Origin: Hydrogenothermaceae bacterium
Lineage (GTDB): Bacteria; Aquificota; Aquificia; Aquificales; Hydrogenothermaceae
Direction: 5' to 3'
Length of the DNA: 22,752 bases
Assembly (NCBI GenBank): GCA_012961365.1
Contig: DTZN01000275.1
Location: 1-22,752 of the forward strand
In this document: positions 7,910-14,588 of the stretch, in pieces
Numbering within the stretch: position 1 is the first letter of the stretch
Layout of the letters: every line of letters begins with the position of its first letter
Program-made: the position numbers and the translations under genes
The notes under the pieces: generated by a model
What the model saw: only the letters and a program-made list of their open reading frames with translations
Databases searched by the model: none
Told to the model about the DNA's origin: nothing

Positions 7910-8524
7910 ATGTTAAAAATAGGATTAACTGGTGGTATTGCAACAGGAAAGTCCACTGTAAAAGAAATATTTAAACAATTAGGAGCTTATGTAATAGATG
8001 CAGACGAAATTGTAAAAAATCTTTGGCAAAGTGAAAAAATTCAAAAAAAAGCAGAAGAAATACTAGGAATAAAAGTTTTAGACGAAAATAATAATCTAAA
8101 AGCTAAAGAAATAGCAAATTTAGTTTTCAAAAACAAAGAAAAAAAAGAAAAGTTAGAACAACTTTTTCACCCTGAAGTTTTTAAATATATCCAAAGTTGG
8201 TTTAAGGAGATAGAAGAAAAAGATAAAAATGCAGTTGCTATAGCAGAAGTTCCATTAATGATAGAAACAGGAAGCTATAAAAATTACGATATAATCATAC
8301 TAATATATGCTCCTAAAGAAATACAGATAAAAAGATTATTAAAAAAAGGATATACACTAGAAGATGCAATACAAAGAATAAATTCCCAAATGGATATTGA
8401 AGAGAAAAGAAAATATGCAGATATTATTATTGATAATACAAGTAATCTAAAAGAGTTAAAAAAACAGGTAGAGAAAACTTTCTTAAGACTAAGGGAGAAA
8501 GTAGTTGAAAAAAATAATAGTTAG
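7910..8524 (+). CDS. coaE: Dephospho-CoA kinase
   Basis: 204-residue P-loop kinase that phosphorylates the ribose 3'-OH of dephospho-CoA, the last step of coenzyme A synthesis. The Walker A is GGIATGKST (Gly8 to Thr16), followed by the CoaE DAD motif (Asp30-Asp32) and EVPLMIETG, the substrate-site stretch. RINSQMDIEEKRKYADIIIDN matches the lid and C-terminal conserved region. GAGGT lies at good distance from the ATG, seven bases beyond the radC stop. The 3' end overlaps the next gene by 20 bases. Confidence 0.96.
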   Translation: MLKIGLTGGIATGKSTVKEIFKQLGAYVIDADEIVKNLWQSEKIQKKAEEILGIKVLDENNNLKAKEIANLVFKNKEKKEKLEQLFHPEVFKYIQSWFKEIEEKDKNAVAIAEVPLMIETGSYKNYDIIILIYAPKEIQIKRLLKKGYTLEDAIQRINSQMDIEEKRKYADIIIDNTSNLKELKKQVEKTFLRLREKVVEKNNS

Positions 8525-8762
8525 CTTTCTTTTTATTAGTTTTTCTTTTGCTTCAACGGTATCAGATGTAAGAATAGAAATACTTTCGCAAATACAAATC
8601 CTTAACCAGCAAAAAGAAGAAATAATACAAAAATTAAAAACTGAAACAAATAAAGAAAAAATTCTAGATTTAAGAAAAAAATTGCAAAATATAGATAAAC
8701 AAATAAAATCTTTAAGGGAAGATTTAAGAACATATGAGAATAATATCTTTACTGCTGGCTAA
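8505..8762 (+). CDS. Small exported coiled-coil protein
   Basis: 85 residues, not assigned to a family. Residues 1-16 (MKKIIVSFLFISFSFA) are a clear signal peptide with likely cleavage after Ala16. The remainder is one long charged helix with heptad-like spacing (ILNQQKEEIIQKLKTETNK, LRKKLQNIDKQIKSLREDL), so a periplasmic coiled coil is expected. The start is TTG at 8505, supported by GGGAG a few bases upstream and by the signal peptide beginning exactly there. It overlaps coaE by 20 bases and the lipoprotein gene by 29 bases. A real product is likely because of RBS, signal and coupling, but the function is unknown. Confidence 0.6.
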   Translation: MKKIIVSFLFISFSFASTVSDVRIEILSQIQILNQQKEEIIQKLKTETNKEKILDLRKKLQNIDKQIKSLREDLRTYENNIFTAG

Positions 8763-9120
8763 TTTGCTTTTTATTATTTCTTGCTCTAAAGTTGATGAGA
8801 ATACAAAACCTGATGTTGTTGTAAATATAAAAGTGTCAAAGCTTGGTTATTCTCCTTCTGTTGTTGAAGTTCCATATAAAAAGGTAGTTTTGTTTAGAAT
8901 TACTGCTGTAGATGAAGGAATTGGAGATGACTACTCACAGGAATATTACGGGCATTGTTTTTATATATTACCTCCCTATGATGTTATGGTTTCTAACATA
9001 AAAAAAGGTGAAACTAAAGAAATAAAAATAAAAACGGTGTTTAAAGGTAAATTTATATTCACATGCCCTTACTGCTCAGGAGTATTTCCAACAAAAGGGG
9101 ATTTAATAGTCAAAGATTAA
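8734..9120 (+). CDS. Cupredoxin-like lipoprotein with CPYC motif
   Basis: 128 residues. A lipobox FIISC places the lipidated Cys at position 17, so the protein is anchored in the envelope facing the periplasm. Residues 28-128 have the beta-sandwich pattern of cupredoxins: VVVNIKVSKLGYSPSVVEVP, a loop with His74-Cys75 (YYGHCFYI), then KGKFIFTCPYCSGVFPTKGDLIV at the end with Cys111 and Cys114. Cupredoxin type-1 copper sites use His, Cys, His and Met; here the second His and the Met are not seen, and CPYC instead resembles a redox dithiol. So it may be an altered copper site, a CuA-like relative or a disulfide protein. It is last gene of the + strand group; its stop overlaps rsuA by 11 bases. 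Confidence 0.65.
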   Translation: MRIISLLLANLLFIISCSKVDENTKPDVVVNIKVSKLGYSPSVVEVPYKKVVLFRITAVDEGIGDDYSQEYYGHCFYILPPYDVMVSNIKKGETKEIKIKTVFKGKFIFTCPYCSGVFPTKGDLIVKD

Positions 9121-9838
9121 CTAAAGATTTTAAGTTTTTTATTTCTTCCTCTGTTAAATGTCTATACTCTCGAGTTTTTAAATTACTGTCTAGATTTAAA
9201 TTCCCTATTCTTTCTCTTTTTAAATATAAAACAGGAAAGCCTATTTGCTCCATAATTTTCTTTACTATATGATATTTTCCTTCCTTTACAGTAATTTTTA
9301 TTTCTGATATATCTTTTTCTACTTTTATAATTTTTATTTTAAATGGTTTTGTTTGATACTTATCTTTTTTTAAAAATATTCCCGTATCTTCAAATTTTCT
9401 TAAATTTACAGTGCTTATATCTCCTTTAACAATTGCAAAGTATTCCTTTTGAACATTCCATTTTGGATGAGATAGTCTATGAGCAAACACTCCGTCTGTA
9501 GTTATCAATAAAAGACCTTCTGTATCTATATCTAATCTACCAACAGGGAATAAGTTTTTATACACAGGTTCGTTTATAAAAAAATCTAAAACTGTAGGAT
9601 AAGTTTCATCTTTTGTAGCAGATATATATCCACTTGGTTTATTTAACATAAAATAAAATTCTTTTTGATAAGAAATTTGTTCGTTATCAACTTTTACAAT
9701 ATCTATTTCTGGATTTATTTTAAGGGAAGGATTTTTTACAATAGCATCATTTACAGATACTAAACCCTGTTTTATAAATTGTTTTACTTCTTTTCTAGAA
9801 CCAAAGCCAAAATTTGATAAGAACTTATCTAGTCTCAA
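9110..9838 (-). CDS. rsuA: RsuA/RluB-family rRNA pseudouridine synthase
   Basis: 242 residues. An S4 RNA-binding domain (1-60, MRLDKFLSNFGFGSRKEV) precedes the catalytic domain. The catalytic Asp is Asp103 in GRLDIDTEGLLL, close to Asp102 of E. coli RsuA; FYFMLNKPSGYISA and HPKWNVQKEY are further signatures. It converts uridine to pseudouridine in rRNA; whether in 16S (RsuA) or 23S (RluB/E) cannot be told, although the length fits RsuA. The start is TTG at 9838 and fits the family N-terminus, but no Shine-Dalgarno is visible, and the hup terminator lies just upstream. The 3' end overlaps the convergent lipoprotein gene. Confidence 0.88.
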   Translation of the reverse strand: MRLDKFLSNFGFGSRKEVKQFIKQGLVSVNDAIVKNPSLKINPEIDIVKVDNEQISYQKEFYFMLNKPSGYISATKDETYPTVLDFFINEPVYKNLFPVGRLDIDTEGLLLITTDGVFAHRLSHPKWNVQKEYFAIVKGDISTVNLRKFEDTGIFLKKDKYQTKPFKIKIIKVEKDISEIKITVKEGKYHIVKKIMEQIGFPVLYLKRERIGNLNLDSNLKTREYRHLTEEEIKNLKSLVNL

Positions 9839-9841
9839 AAT

Positions 9842-9871
9842 TAAAAAAATATCAAAAGGGGAAAACCCCCT
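9842..9871 (-). terminator. Rho-independent terminator after hup
   Basis: On the minus strand, GGGGG (9870-9866), a TTTT loop and CCCC (9861-9858) form a compact hairpin, followed by TTTT and, after GATA, seven Ts (to 9843). It begins 12 bases beyond the hup stop. It sits directly in front of the rsuA start, so rsuA transcripts need readthrough or another promoter. Confidence 0.8.
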
Positions 9872-9882
9872 ATATATACTTA

Positions 9883-10158
9883 TTATCCATTTACCTTTTC
9901 TTTTAATGCTTTAGCAGCATGGAAAGTAACAACCTTTCTAGCAGGAATAGTAATTTCCTCTCCAGTTCTTGGGTTTCTTCCTTTTCTAGCAGCCCTTTCT
10001 TTTACATTAAATACACCAAGACCTGGTAAAGCAATTCTCTCTCCCTTAGCAAGAGCTTCAACGAGAGCTTCTACAAATGCATTAACACATCTCTCTGCTT
10101 GGGCTTTTGTAGTTCCAGCTTCTGCTGCAACTTTTGCTACTAGTTCTGCTTTAGTCAT
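9883..10158 (-). CDS. hup: DNA-binding protein HU
   Basis: 91-residue histone-like protein that bends DNA and organises the nucleoid. The N-terminal helix pair (MTKAELVAKVAAEAGTT), the LPGLGVFNVKERAARKGRNP core and the arm sequence RNPRTGEEITIPA leading to VVTFHAAKALKEKVN are the standard HU pattern. Codon use is more GC-rich than the neighbours, as expected for an abundant protein. An AAGGAGGGT ribosome binding site, consensus-like promoter and strong terminator make it a single-gene unit. A Cys at position 24 is unusual for HU. IHF is a possible alternative, but length and sequence favour HU. Confidence 0.95.
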   Translation of the reverse strand: MTKAELVAKVAAEAGTTKAQAERCVNAFVEALVEALAKGERIALPGLGVFNVKERAARKGRNPRTGEEITIPARKVVTFHAAKALKEKVNG

Positions 10159-10193
10159 AGCGACCCTCCTTACTTAAATTTATTTAATTATAA

Positions 10194-10213
10194 GGGCTTT
10201 CTATTTCAAGCCC
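10194..10213 (-). repeat. Inverted repeat in the hup leader
   Basis: GGGCTT and AAGCCC arms (10194-10199 and 10208-10213) with an 8-base loop. It would form a hairpin a few bases from the predicted 5' end of the hup mRNA. No U-tract follows, so it is not a terminator; a 5' stabilising or regulatory stem-loop is possible. Confidence 0.45.
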
Positions 10214-10225
10214 GTCATTACTTAA

Positions 10226-10254
10226 TTTATAGTATATTTAATATTCAAAGTCAA
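10226..10254 (-). promoter_or_regulatory. hup promoter
   Basis: Minus-strand TTGACT (10254-10249), exactly 17 bases, then TATAAA (10231-10226): the best sigma-70 match in the window. The start codon at 10158 gives a leader of about 60 bases. Confidence 0.75.
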
Positions 10255-10419
10255 GTATTTTAATATTTACGACCATATATTTATAAAAAATTTTTTTAAA
10301 TCCATTCTTGATCGCTTACAACTCACTTATTTTTGTTTGCCTTCAGCTTACTTGATTAAAAAAATTCGTAGCAATAAAGCAGATTTAAATTTGAAAACTA
10401 TTTCAAATAATGCTTAATC

Positions 10420-10441
10420 TTTTGTTAAATTTTTGTTAAAT
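10420..10441 (+). repeat. Tandem 11-bp direct repeat TTTTGTTAAAT x2
   Basis: Two perfect copies (10420-10430, 10431-10441), followed by a weaker third (TTTCTGTAATA). TGTTAA is thus repeated with one-helical-turn (11-bp) spacing, as in binding sites of OmpR/PhoB-type regulators. It lies about 245 bases ahead of dedA and 165 bases behind the hup -35. Low complexity makes chance possible. Confidence 0.4.
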
Positions 10442-10687
10442 TTTCTGTAATATCATTAAGAAGAAAAGTATTTTCCTTGTAAAAGTATTTTTGCAAAAAA
10501 ATTAGGAAGTATCTAATATTTATAACTTTATAAGACTATATTGTAAGTCTTAAAATTCTTTGCTAGCAGGTATTTTGGTATCCACTGAACCAATAGACTA
10601 CACCTTTTTAGGAAGAAAAATATTTAATATAATATTGAGGGGATTAAAAGTAGTAAATAATTAGCTAAAGTAAGAGGTAGGTCTAAA

Positions 10688-11254
10688 ATAGAAACTCTTG
10701 AACAATTTTTAAAAAATTACGGTTATATAGCTGTATTTATAGGCACATTTTTAGAAGGAGAAATATTTGTATTAATTACAGGTTTTTTTATCAAACTAGG
10801 ATATTTAAAAATAATTCCTTCATTTATTTTTGCATCCTTAGGAGTAATAGTTCATGAGCTTATATATTTTTTCCTAGGAAGATGGAAAGGTAGAGAGTTT
10901 CTGCTAAAAAATAGATATACAAGAAAAAAATATAGGAAAGCAAAGCAATTTTTAGAAAAGTATGGGATTTTATCTATTTTTATTGTTAGATTTTTATATG
11001 GAATGAGAATAGTTCCAATTGTTCTGATGGGTGCATCTGGTTTTAATATTTATAAGTTTTTATTTTTTAATATTTTATCTTTATTTATCTGGATGAGTAT
11101 ATACTTATCTTTAGGTTATGCCTTTGGTAAGCTTGCAGAGGTTTACTTTGGAAAAGCAAAAGAATACTACTTTATTGCTGTTGGTATATTATTTGCTATT
11201 ATAACTTTAATTTTCCTAATTTTTAAGATAAAAGAAAAGTTAATTTCTACTTAA
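10688..11254 (+). CDS. DedA-family membrane protein, no ATG/GTG/TTG start
   Basis: 188 residues if read from ATA at 10688. DedA proteins are inner-membrane transporters/flippases (undecaprenyl phosphate or phospholipid handling). The frame is open from 10661 and reads like a full DedA: ETLEQFLKNYGYIAVFIGTF (2-21), the conserved acidic FLEGE (21-25), GVIVHELIYFFLGRWKG (52-68, replacing the usual GD..GYW.GR.G), the arginine motif RFLYGMR (101-107), then two or three C-terminal membrane segments. No ATG, GTG or TTG is in frame before 11003, which lies inside the RFLYGMR motif and cannot be the start. GAGGT at 10674-10678, nine bases ahead of the ATA, fits initiation there. Either ATA is used, or the start codon was lost by mutation or sequencing error. 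It overlaps the stress-protein gene by 8 bases. Confidence 0.75.
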   Translation: METLEQFLKNYGYIAVFIGTFLEGEIFVLITGFFIKLGYLKIIPSFIFASLGVIVHELIYFFLGRWKGREFLLKNRYTRKKYRKAKQFLEKYGILSIFIVRFLYGMRIVPIVLMGASGFNIYKFLFFNILSLFIWMSIYLSLGYAFGKLAEVYFGKAKEYYFIAVGILFAIITLIFLIFKIKEKLIST

Positions 11255-11681
11255 CAACTAAAACAGATTGGTTTGCATATTTAATTAGATTACTTGCAGT
11301 GCTACCAAGTAATAGCCTTTTAAATCCACCAATTCCTCTATGCCCCACAACAATAAGGTCTGCACCTATACTGTCTGCATAATCCATAATTTCTTCTGCT
11401 GGTTCACCCTCTAAAACTTTAGCTAATGCACTAATTCCTTCTTTTTTTGCTTCTTCGATAGCTTCTTTTAAATATTTTTCCTCTTTTGAAATTTCTTCCT
11501 TCTCATATTTTTCTATTTCTTCTGGAGGAATATAGTCAATAGCTGCAAACTCAAATGGTCTAATAACGCCGACAATATGAAGTTCAGTATCTAAATACTT
11601 TGTAATCTCAATAGCCTTTTTTAAAGCTTTTTTGCTAGCTTCTGATCCATCATATCCTAAAACTAATTTCGTAAATATCAT
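11247..11681 (-). CDS. Universal stress protein (UspA family)
   Basis: 144-residue single Usp domain, cytoplasmic and normally dimeric. The ATP-binding signature G-x2-G-x9-G-S is complete: Gly113, Gly116, Gly126-Ser127 in VGHRGIGGFKRLLLGSTAS. LVLGYDGSEASKKAL (6-20) is the first strand and loop. The ATP-binding motif makes it the nucleotide-binding subtype. AAGGGG precedes the ATG. It sits nine bases beyond the DUF481 gene stop on the same strand, so it may be co-transcribed. The specific stress role is not deducible. Confidence 0.93.
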   Translation of the reverse strand: MIFTKLVLGYDGSEASKKALKKAIEITKYLDTELHIVGVIRPFEFAAIDYIPPEEIEKYEKEEISKEEKYLKEAIEEAKKEGISALAKVLEGEPAEEIMDYADSIGADLIVVGHRGIGGFKRLLLGSTASNLIKYANQSVLVVK

Positions 11682-11690
11682 GACTACCCC

Positions 11691-12422
11691 TTAGAAAGTA
11701 TATTTAATTGATGTAATAAATATAGTATCTAATTTTTTAATATTGTCTCCAACAGGAAGATTTTGATAGTTAATATTATATGATATTTCCATGGACAAAT
11801 TTTTTGTAATTTTATTTTCTAAAGAGTTTTCTGCAGTTATAAAATAATCTTTATTTGTTCTTGAAGTTAGTTTATAGATAATCCTTTGTTTAAATTTTAT
11901 ATTTTTTAAAATTTTAATTCTAAATCTTTCTTCTATGTGATGGAGAAAATAATTTTCTATATAATTTGTTATTGGAGCTGTGTATTTATCTGTTAGTTCA
12001 TTATAAACTCTGTAAACATAATAAGATGTAGACAAATAAATTTTTTCATTTTTGAAAATATAAATACCTACCCCTGGACCTGTTCCTATAGAGTGTTTAT
12101 ATCCTTGAAAGGGATTTCTATAGTAATTAATATCCCAAAATACAAAGATAGGGAAAAACCTTTTTTCTAATCTTCCCCAACCTTCTATACGCTCTGCATT
12201 TTTTTTCCCTTTACTTTTTCCGTAAAGTGCTGTAAGTTTTAGGTACTCTCTCCAAGTTTCCCCTTTGTATGTATAATCTATATTTCCCCTTACTGTTGTT
12301 GTTTGTGAGTTTCCAGAAGTAGCAACAACTCCTAAAGATGCACTAAAATTTTGTTTTTTTTCATCTAAAGCTAAAGAAAAGGAAAAAAGGCAAAGGATTA
12401 GATTTAAAACAAGGTAAATCAT
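11691..12422 (-). CDS. DUF481 family outer-membrane beta-barrel protein
   Basis: 243 residues. A signal peptide spans residues 1-19 (MIYLVLNLILCLFSFSLAL) with cleavage near Ala18. The mature start FSASLGVVATSGNSQTTTVRG is the DUF481 hallmark (GxxxTxGNT/S). The rest alternates hydrophobic and polar residues with frequent aromatics and ends in ...SIKYTF; a terminal Phe is the BAM recognition signature of outer-membrane barrels. So a diderm cell with an outer membrane is implied. Function is unknown (possibly a salt-induced or structural porin-like barrel). The ATG touches the leuS-beta stop with no clear ribosome binding site, so coupling is likely. Confidence 0.85.
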   Translation of the reverse strand: MIYLVLNLILCLFSFSLALDEKKQNFSASLGVVATSGNSQTTTVRGNIDYTYKGETWREYLKLTALYGKSKGKKNAERIEGWGRLEKRFFPIFVFWDINYYRNPFQGYKHSIGTGPGVGIYIFKNEKIYLSTSYYVYRVYNELTDKYTAPITNYIENYFLHHIEERFRIKILKNIKFKQRIIYKLTSRTNKDYFITAENSLENKITKNLSMEISYNINYQNLPVGDNIKKLDTIFITSIKYTF

Positions 12423-13286
12423 TTATTTAACTACTATATTTAAAATCTTTCCTTTTATAAAGATAGTTTTAACAATTTGCTTTCCTTCTAACCATCTTTT
12501 TATATTTTCATCTTGCTTTACTACATTTAAAAGTTCCTCTTCTGATATATCTGCACTTACAATGACTTTACCTCTAACCTTTCCATTTATTTGAATTGGA
12601 ATTTCTTTTGTTTTTTCTAGTAAAGCCTCTTCATCATACTCTGGGAATGGTTGATTTATGGTAAAGTCTTTGTTTCCCACTTCTTTCCATAGGGCATCTG
12701 ATAAAAACGGAGTAAATGGAGATAAAAGTAAAATGAGATTATCTATAGACTCTTTTAAAACCTTTTTGTTATTTCCTTTATATGAGCTTATTTCATTAAC
12801 TAACTCCATTATGGAAGCAATAGCAGTGTTAAATTGGTATTCTTTTGTTATATCATCATTTACTTTTTTTATTGTTTGGTGAAGTTTTCTTCTTAATTTT
12901 TGGTCTTCTTCATTTAGATTTTTAAAATCTTCTTTTGTATAGGTAATATCTTTTAACTCTTCAACTTTTGAGATAACTAAATTCCATACCCTTTTAATAA
13001 ATTTATGGGCACCTTCAACACCACTTTCTATCCAGTCAAAGTTATTTTGAGGGGGAGCAGCGAAAAGGGTATATAACCTAACTGTATCTGCTCCATATTT
13101 TTCCATCATTTCGTCAGGGTCAACTGTGTTATGTTTAGATTTAGACATTTTATCAGACTTGCCGTATTTTTCTTCTAATTCTTTTAAGATGGCATAATCT
13201 AATCCGAGTTTTTCAAATAACAATTTCGCATTATCATTTAATGTTAAATGATTTTCTTCTAAAAACTCTTTTAAAGTTTTTGCCAT
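12423..13286 (-). CDS. leuS: Leucyl-tRNA synthetase beta subunit (split LeuRS)
   Basis: 287 residues carrying only the C-terminal part of LeuRS: KMSKS at 46-50 (SDKMSKSKHNTVDPDEMMEKYGAD), the WIESGVEGAHKFIKRVWN helix, the anticodon-binding bundle, and IQINGKVRGKV with the C-terminal domain. The HIGH motif and editing domain are absent, and no upstream frame supplies them. In Aquifex aeolicus LeuRS is an alpha-beta heterodimer whose beta chain of about 289 residues starts just before KMSKS, so this is a natural split, not a truncation. The alpha gene must be elsewhere. The ATG at 13286 with AGGA five bases ahead is preferred over a TTG at 13304. Confidence 0.94.
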   Translation of the reverse strand: MAKTLKEFLEENHLTLNDNAKLLFEKLGLDYAILKELEEKYGKSDKMSKSKHNTVDPDEMMEKYGADTVRLYTLFAAPPQNNFDWIESGVEGAHKFIKRVWNLVISKVEELKDITYTKEDFKNLNEEDQKLRRKLHQTIKKVNDDITKEYQFNTAIASIMELVNEISSYKGNNKKVLKESIDNLILLLSPFTPFLSDALWKEVGNKDFTINQPFPEYDEEALLEKTKEIPIQINGKVRGKVIVSADISEEELLNVVKQDENIKRWLEGKQIVKTIFIKGKILNIVVK

Positions 13287-13328
13287 TTTATTCCTATTCT
13301 CCAAGATTATATTTAAATCTTAAATATT

Positions 13329-14588
13329 CTATCTTAAATTAGTTTCTTCCTCCACTAACCTTTCTGCCAGATAATCTGCTAAATGCTGAACCTTTATATT
13401 TTTGTAATTTTCACTATGTTTATACATACCATCTGCAATATTAAACACACACCCGGGACAATCACTTAATACATATTGAGCCTGTGTATTTTCTAAATCC
13501 TTAACTTTTCTTTTTTGTAGCTCAGTTGCAACTTCGTAATTTGCAACGGAAAAATAACCTGCAAAACCACAACACATCATTGCTTGTTCACCTTCTACAT
13601 ATTCTGCATTTTTTATACTTTTTAAAACATTTCTATATGTATTTGGGTTTGTATTCATAGCTGTATATGAATGGCAAGGGAAATGGAATGTAACTTTTTC
13701 ACCATTTCCTTTAAATGTTATGTATCCTTGTTCTTCTAGTATTTCTGCGAAATCTTTTACTGGATATTTATACTCTTCTTTTAAAGCCCCTCCACATGTA
13801 GGACAAGCAACAACTATATAATCAAATTCGTATTTATCTATTTCCTCTTTGTTGTGTTTCATTAGCTTTTCAAATGCCTCAACATTCCCACCATATAAGT
13901 GAGGTGCTCCACAACATCTTATGTTTTCTGGAACTACAACCTCATAACCTGCAGTTTCCATAAGTTTTAAAACATTTTCTCCTGTTTTTCCGTAGAAAGC
14001 ATCTATCATACAACCTGTAAAAAATAACAATCTTCCTTTTTTATCTTTTTTAGGTTTTACAATTTTTCCTCTTAAACCAAAAGGTTTTGCAGTCGGTTTA
14101 GGTATTAGTTTTGTGTATTTAGGAATACCTGTATCTAAAAATACTGCATTGTATTCTGGAACTTCCTTTTTGAATAATTTTCCGTAAGCCTGCATTAATG
14201 ATGGTGCAAATTTCATTGCTGTTTTTGTTATTAGATTACCCATCATAGAAAGACCGGTAAATACTGTAGTCTTAACAAAATCTTTTTTATCTAACTCTTT
14301 ATTACCCATATAACGGGCTCTAAACATAATCTCCTTATATTCAACTTCATTTGGGCAAATCCATTCACATCTTCTACACATAGCACATTCATTCCATTGA
14401 GCTACTACTTCTTCTGTAAGTGGCATAATACCATCTACAACTGCTTCTGCTAAAGCTAGTCTACCTCGTGGTGAACTTCTTTCTTCTTTTACTACGCTGT
14501 ATGTAGGACATACAGACCTACATGCAGAGCATTTTACACATTGGTGTGCAAGTTCTAAAGAAAGCTCAACTTTTATTTTATTTGCCAT
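13329..14588 (-). CDS. Two-[4Fe-4S] CCG-domain oxidoreductase subunit (GlcF/HdrD-like)
   Basis: 419-residue iron-sulfur protein. Two ferredoxin-type sites bind [4Fe-4S] clusters: Cys17, 20, 23, 27 (QCVKCSACRSVCP) and Cys68, 71, 74, 78 (ECAMCRRCEWICP). Two CCG domains follow: FFTGC...RCCGAPH and FPCHS...MMCCGFAG, the layout of glycolate oxidase GlcF, heterodisulfide reductase HdrD and related electron-transfer subunits. No membrane span, so it would act at the cytoplasmic face with a flavoprotein partner that is not in this window; the substrate is therefore open. The ATG at 14588 with AAGGAGGAAAAC ahead is chosen over an in-frame ATG at 14627, whose extra 13 residues would span that ribosome binding site. 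It is followed 42 bases later by leuS-beta. Confidence 0.85.
   Translation of the reverse strand: MANKIKVELSLELAHQCVKCSACRSVCPTYSVVKEERSSPRGRLALAEAVVDGIMPLTEEVVAQWNECAMCRRCEWICPNEVEYKEIMFRARYMGNKELDKKDFVKTTVFTGLSMMGNLITKTAMKFAPSLMQAYGKLFKKEVPEYNAVFLDTGIPKYTKLIPKPTAKPFGLRGKIVKPKKDKKGRLLFFTGCMIDAFYGKTGENVLKLMETAGYEVVVPENIRCCGAPHLYGGNVEAFEKLMKHNKEEIDKYEFDYIVVACPTCGGALKEEYKYPVKDFAEILEEQGYITFKGNGEKVTFHFPCHSYTAMNTNPNTYRNVLKSIKNAEYVEGEQAMMCCGFAGYFSVANYEVATELQKRKVKDLENTQAQYVLSDCPGCVFNIADGMYKHSENYKNIKVQHLADYLAERLVEEETNLR

Larger units (their letters stand above)
10159..10687. other. Long non-coding gap between hup and dedA
   Basis: About 530 bases without a convincing gene. It holds the hup leader and promoter at the left end, the tandem repeat at 10420-10441, and a 7-bp inverted repeat TAAGACT/AGTCTTA (10531-10537 and 10546-10552, 8-base loop) without a U-run. 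A TATAAT at 10628-10633 lies too close to the GAGGGGA at 10637-10643 to be a normal promoter for it. I recognise no tRNA, riboswitch or small RNA, and see nothing assignable in 10255-10415. Confidence 0.6.

Noticed and set aside
10628..10643. dedA promoter and start at 10628-10650 (TATAAT followed by GAGGGGA)
   Set aside because: The -10 is only a few bases from the purine-rich site and the frames opening there hit stops at 10658 or before, so no coding start results.
10255..10687. CRISPR array, tRNA or riboswitch in the long gap
   Set aside because: No regularly spaced 25-37 base repeats, no cloverleaf with TTCRA, and no known aptamer core were recognised.
11003..11254. Short 83-residue membrane protein starting at 11003
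   Set aside because: It is only the C-terminal half of the DedA protein; the conserved upstream half is in the same open frame.
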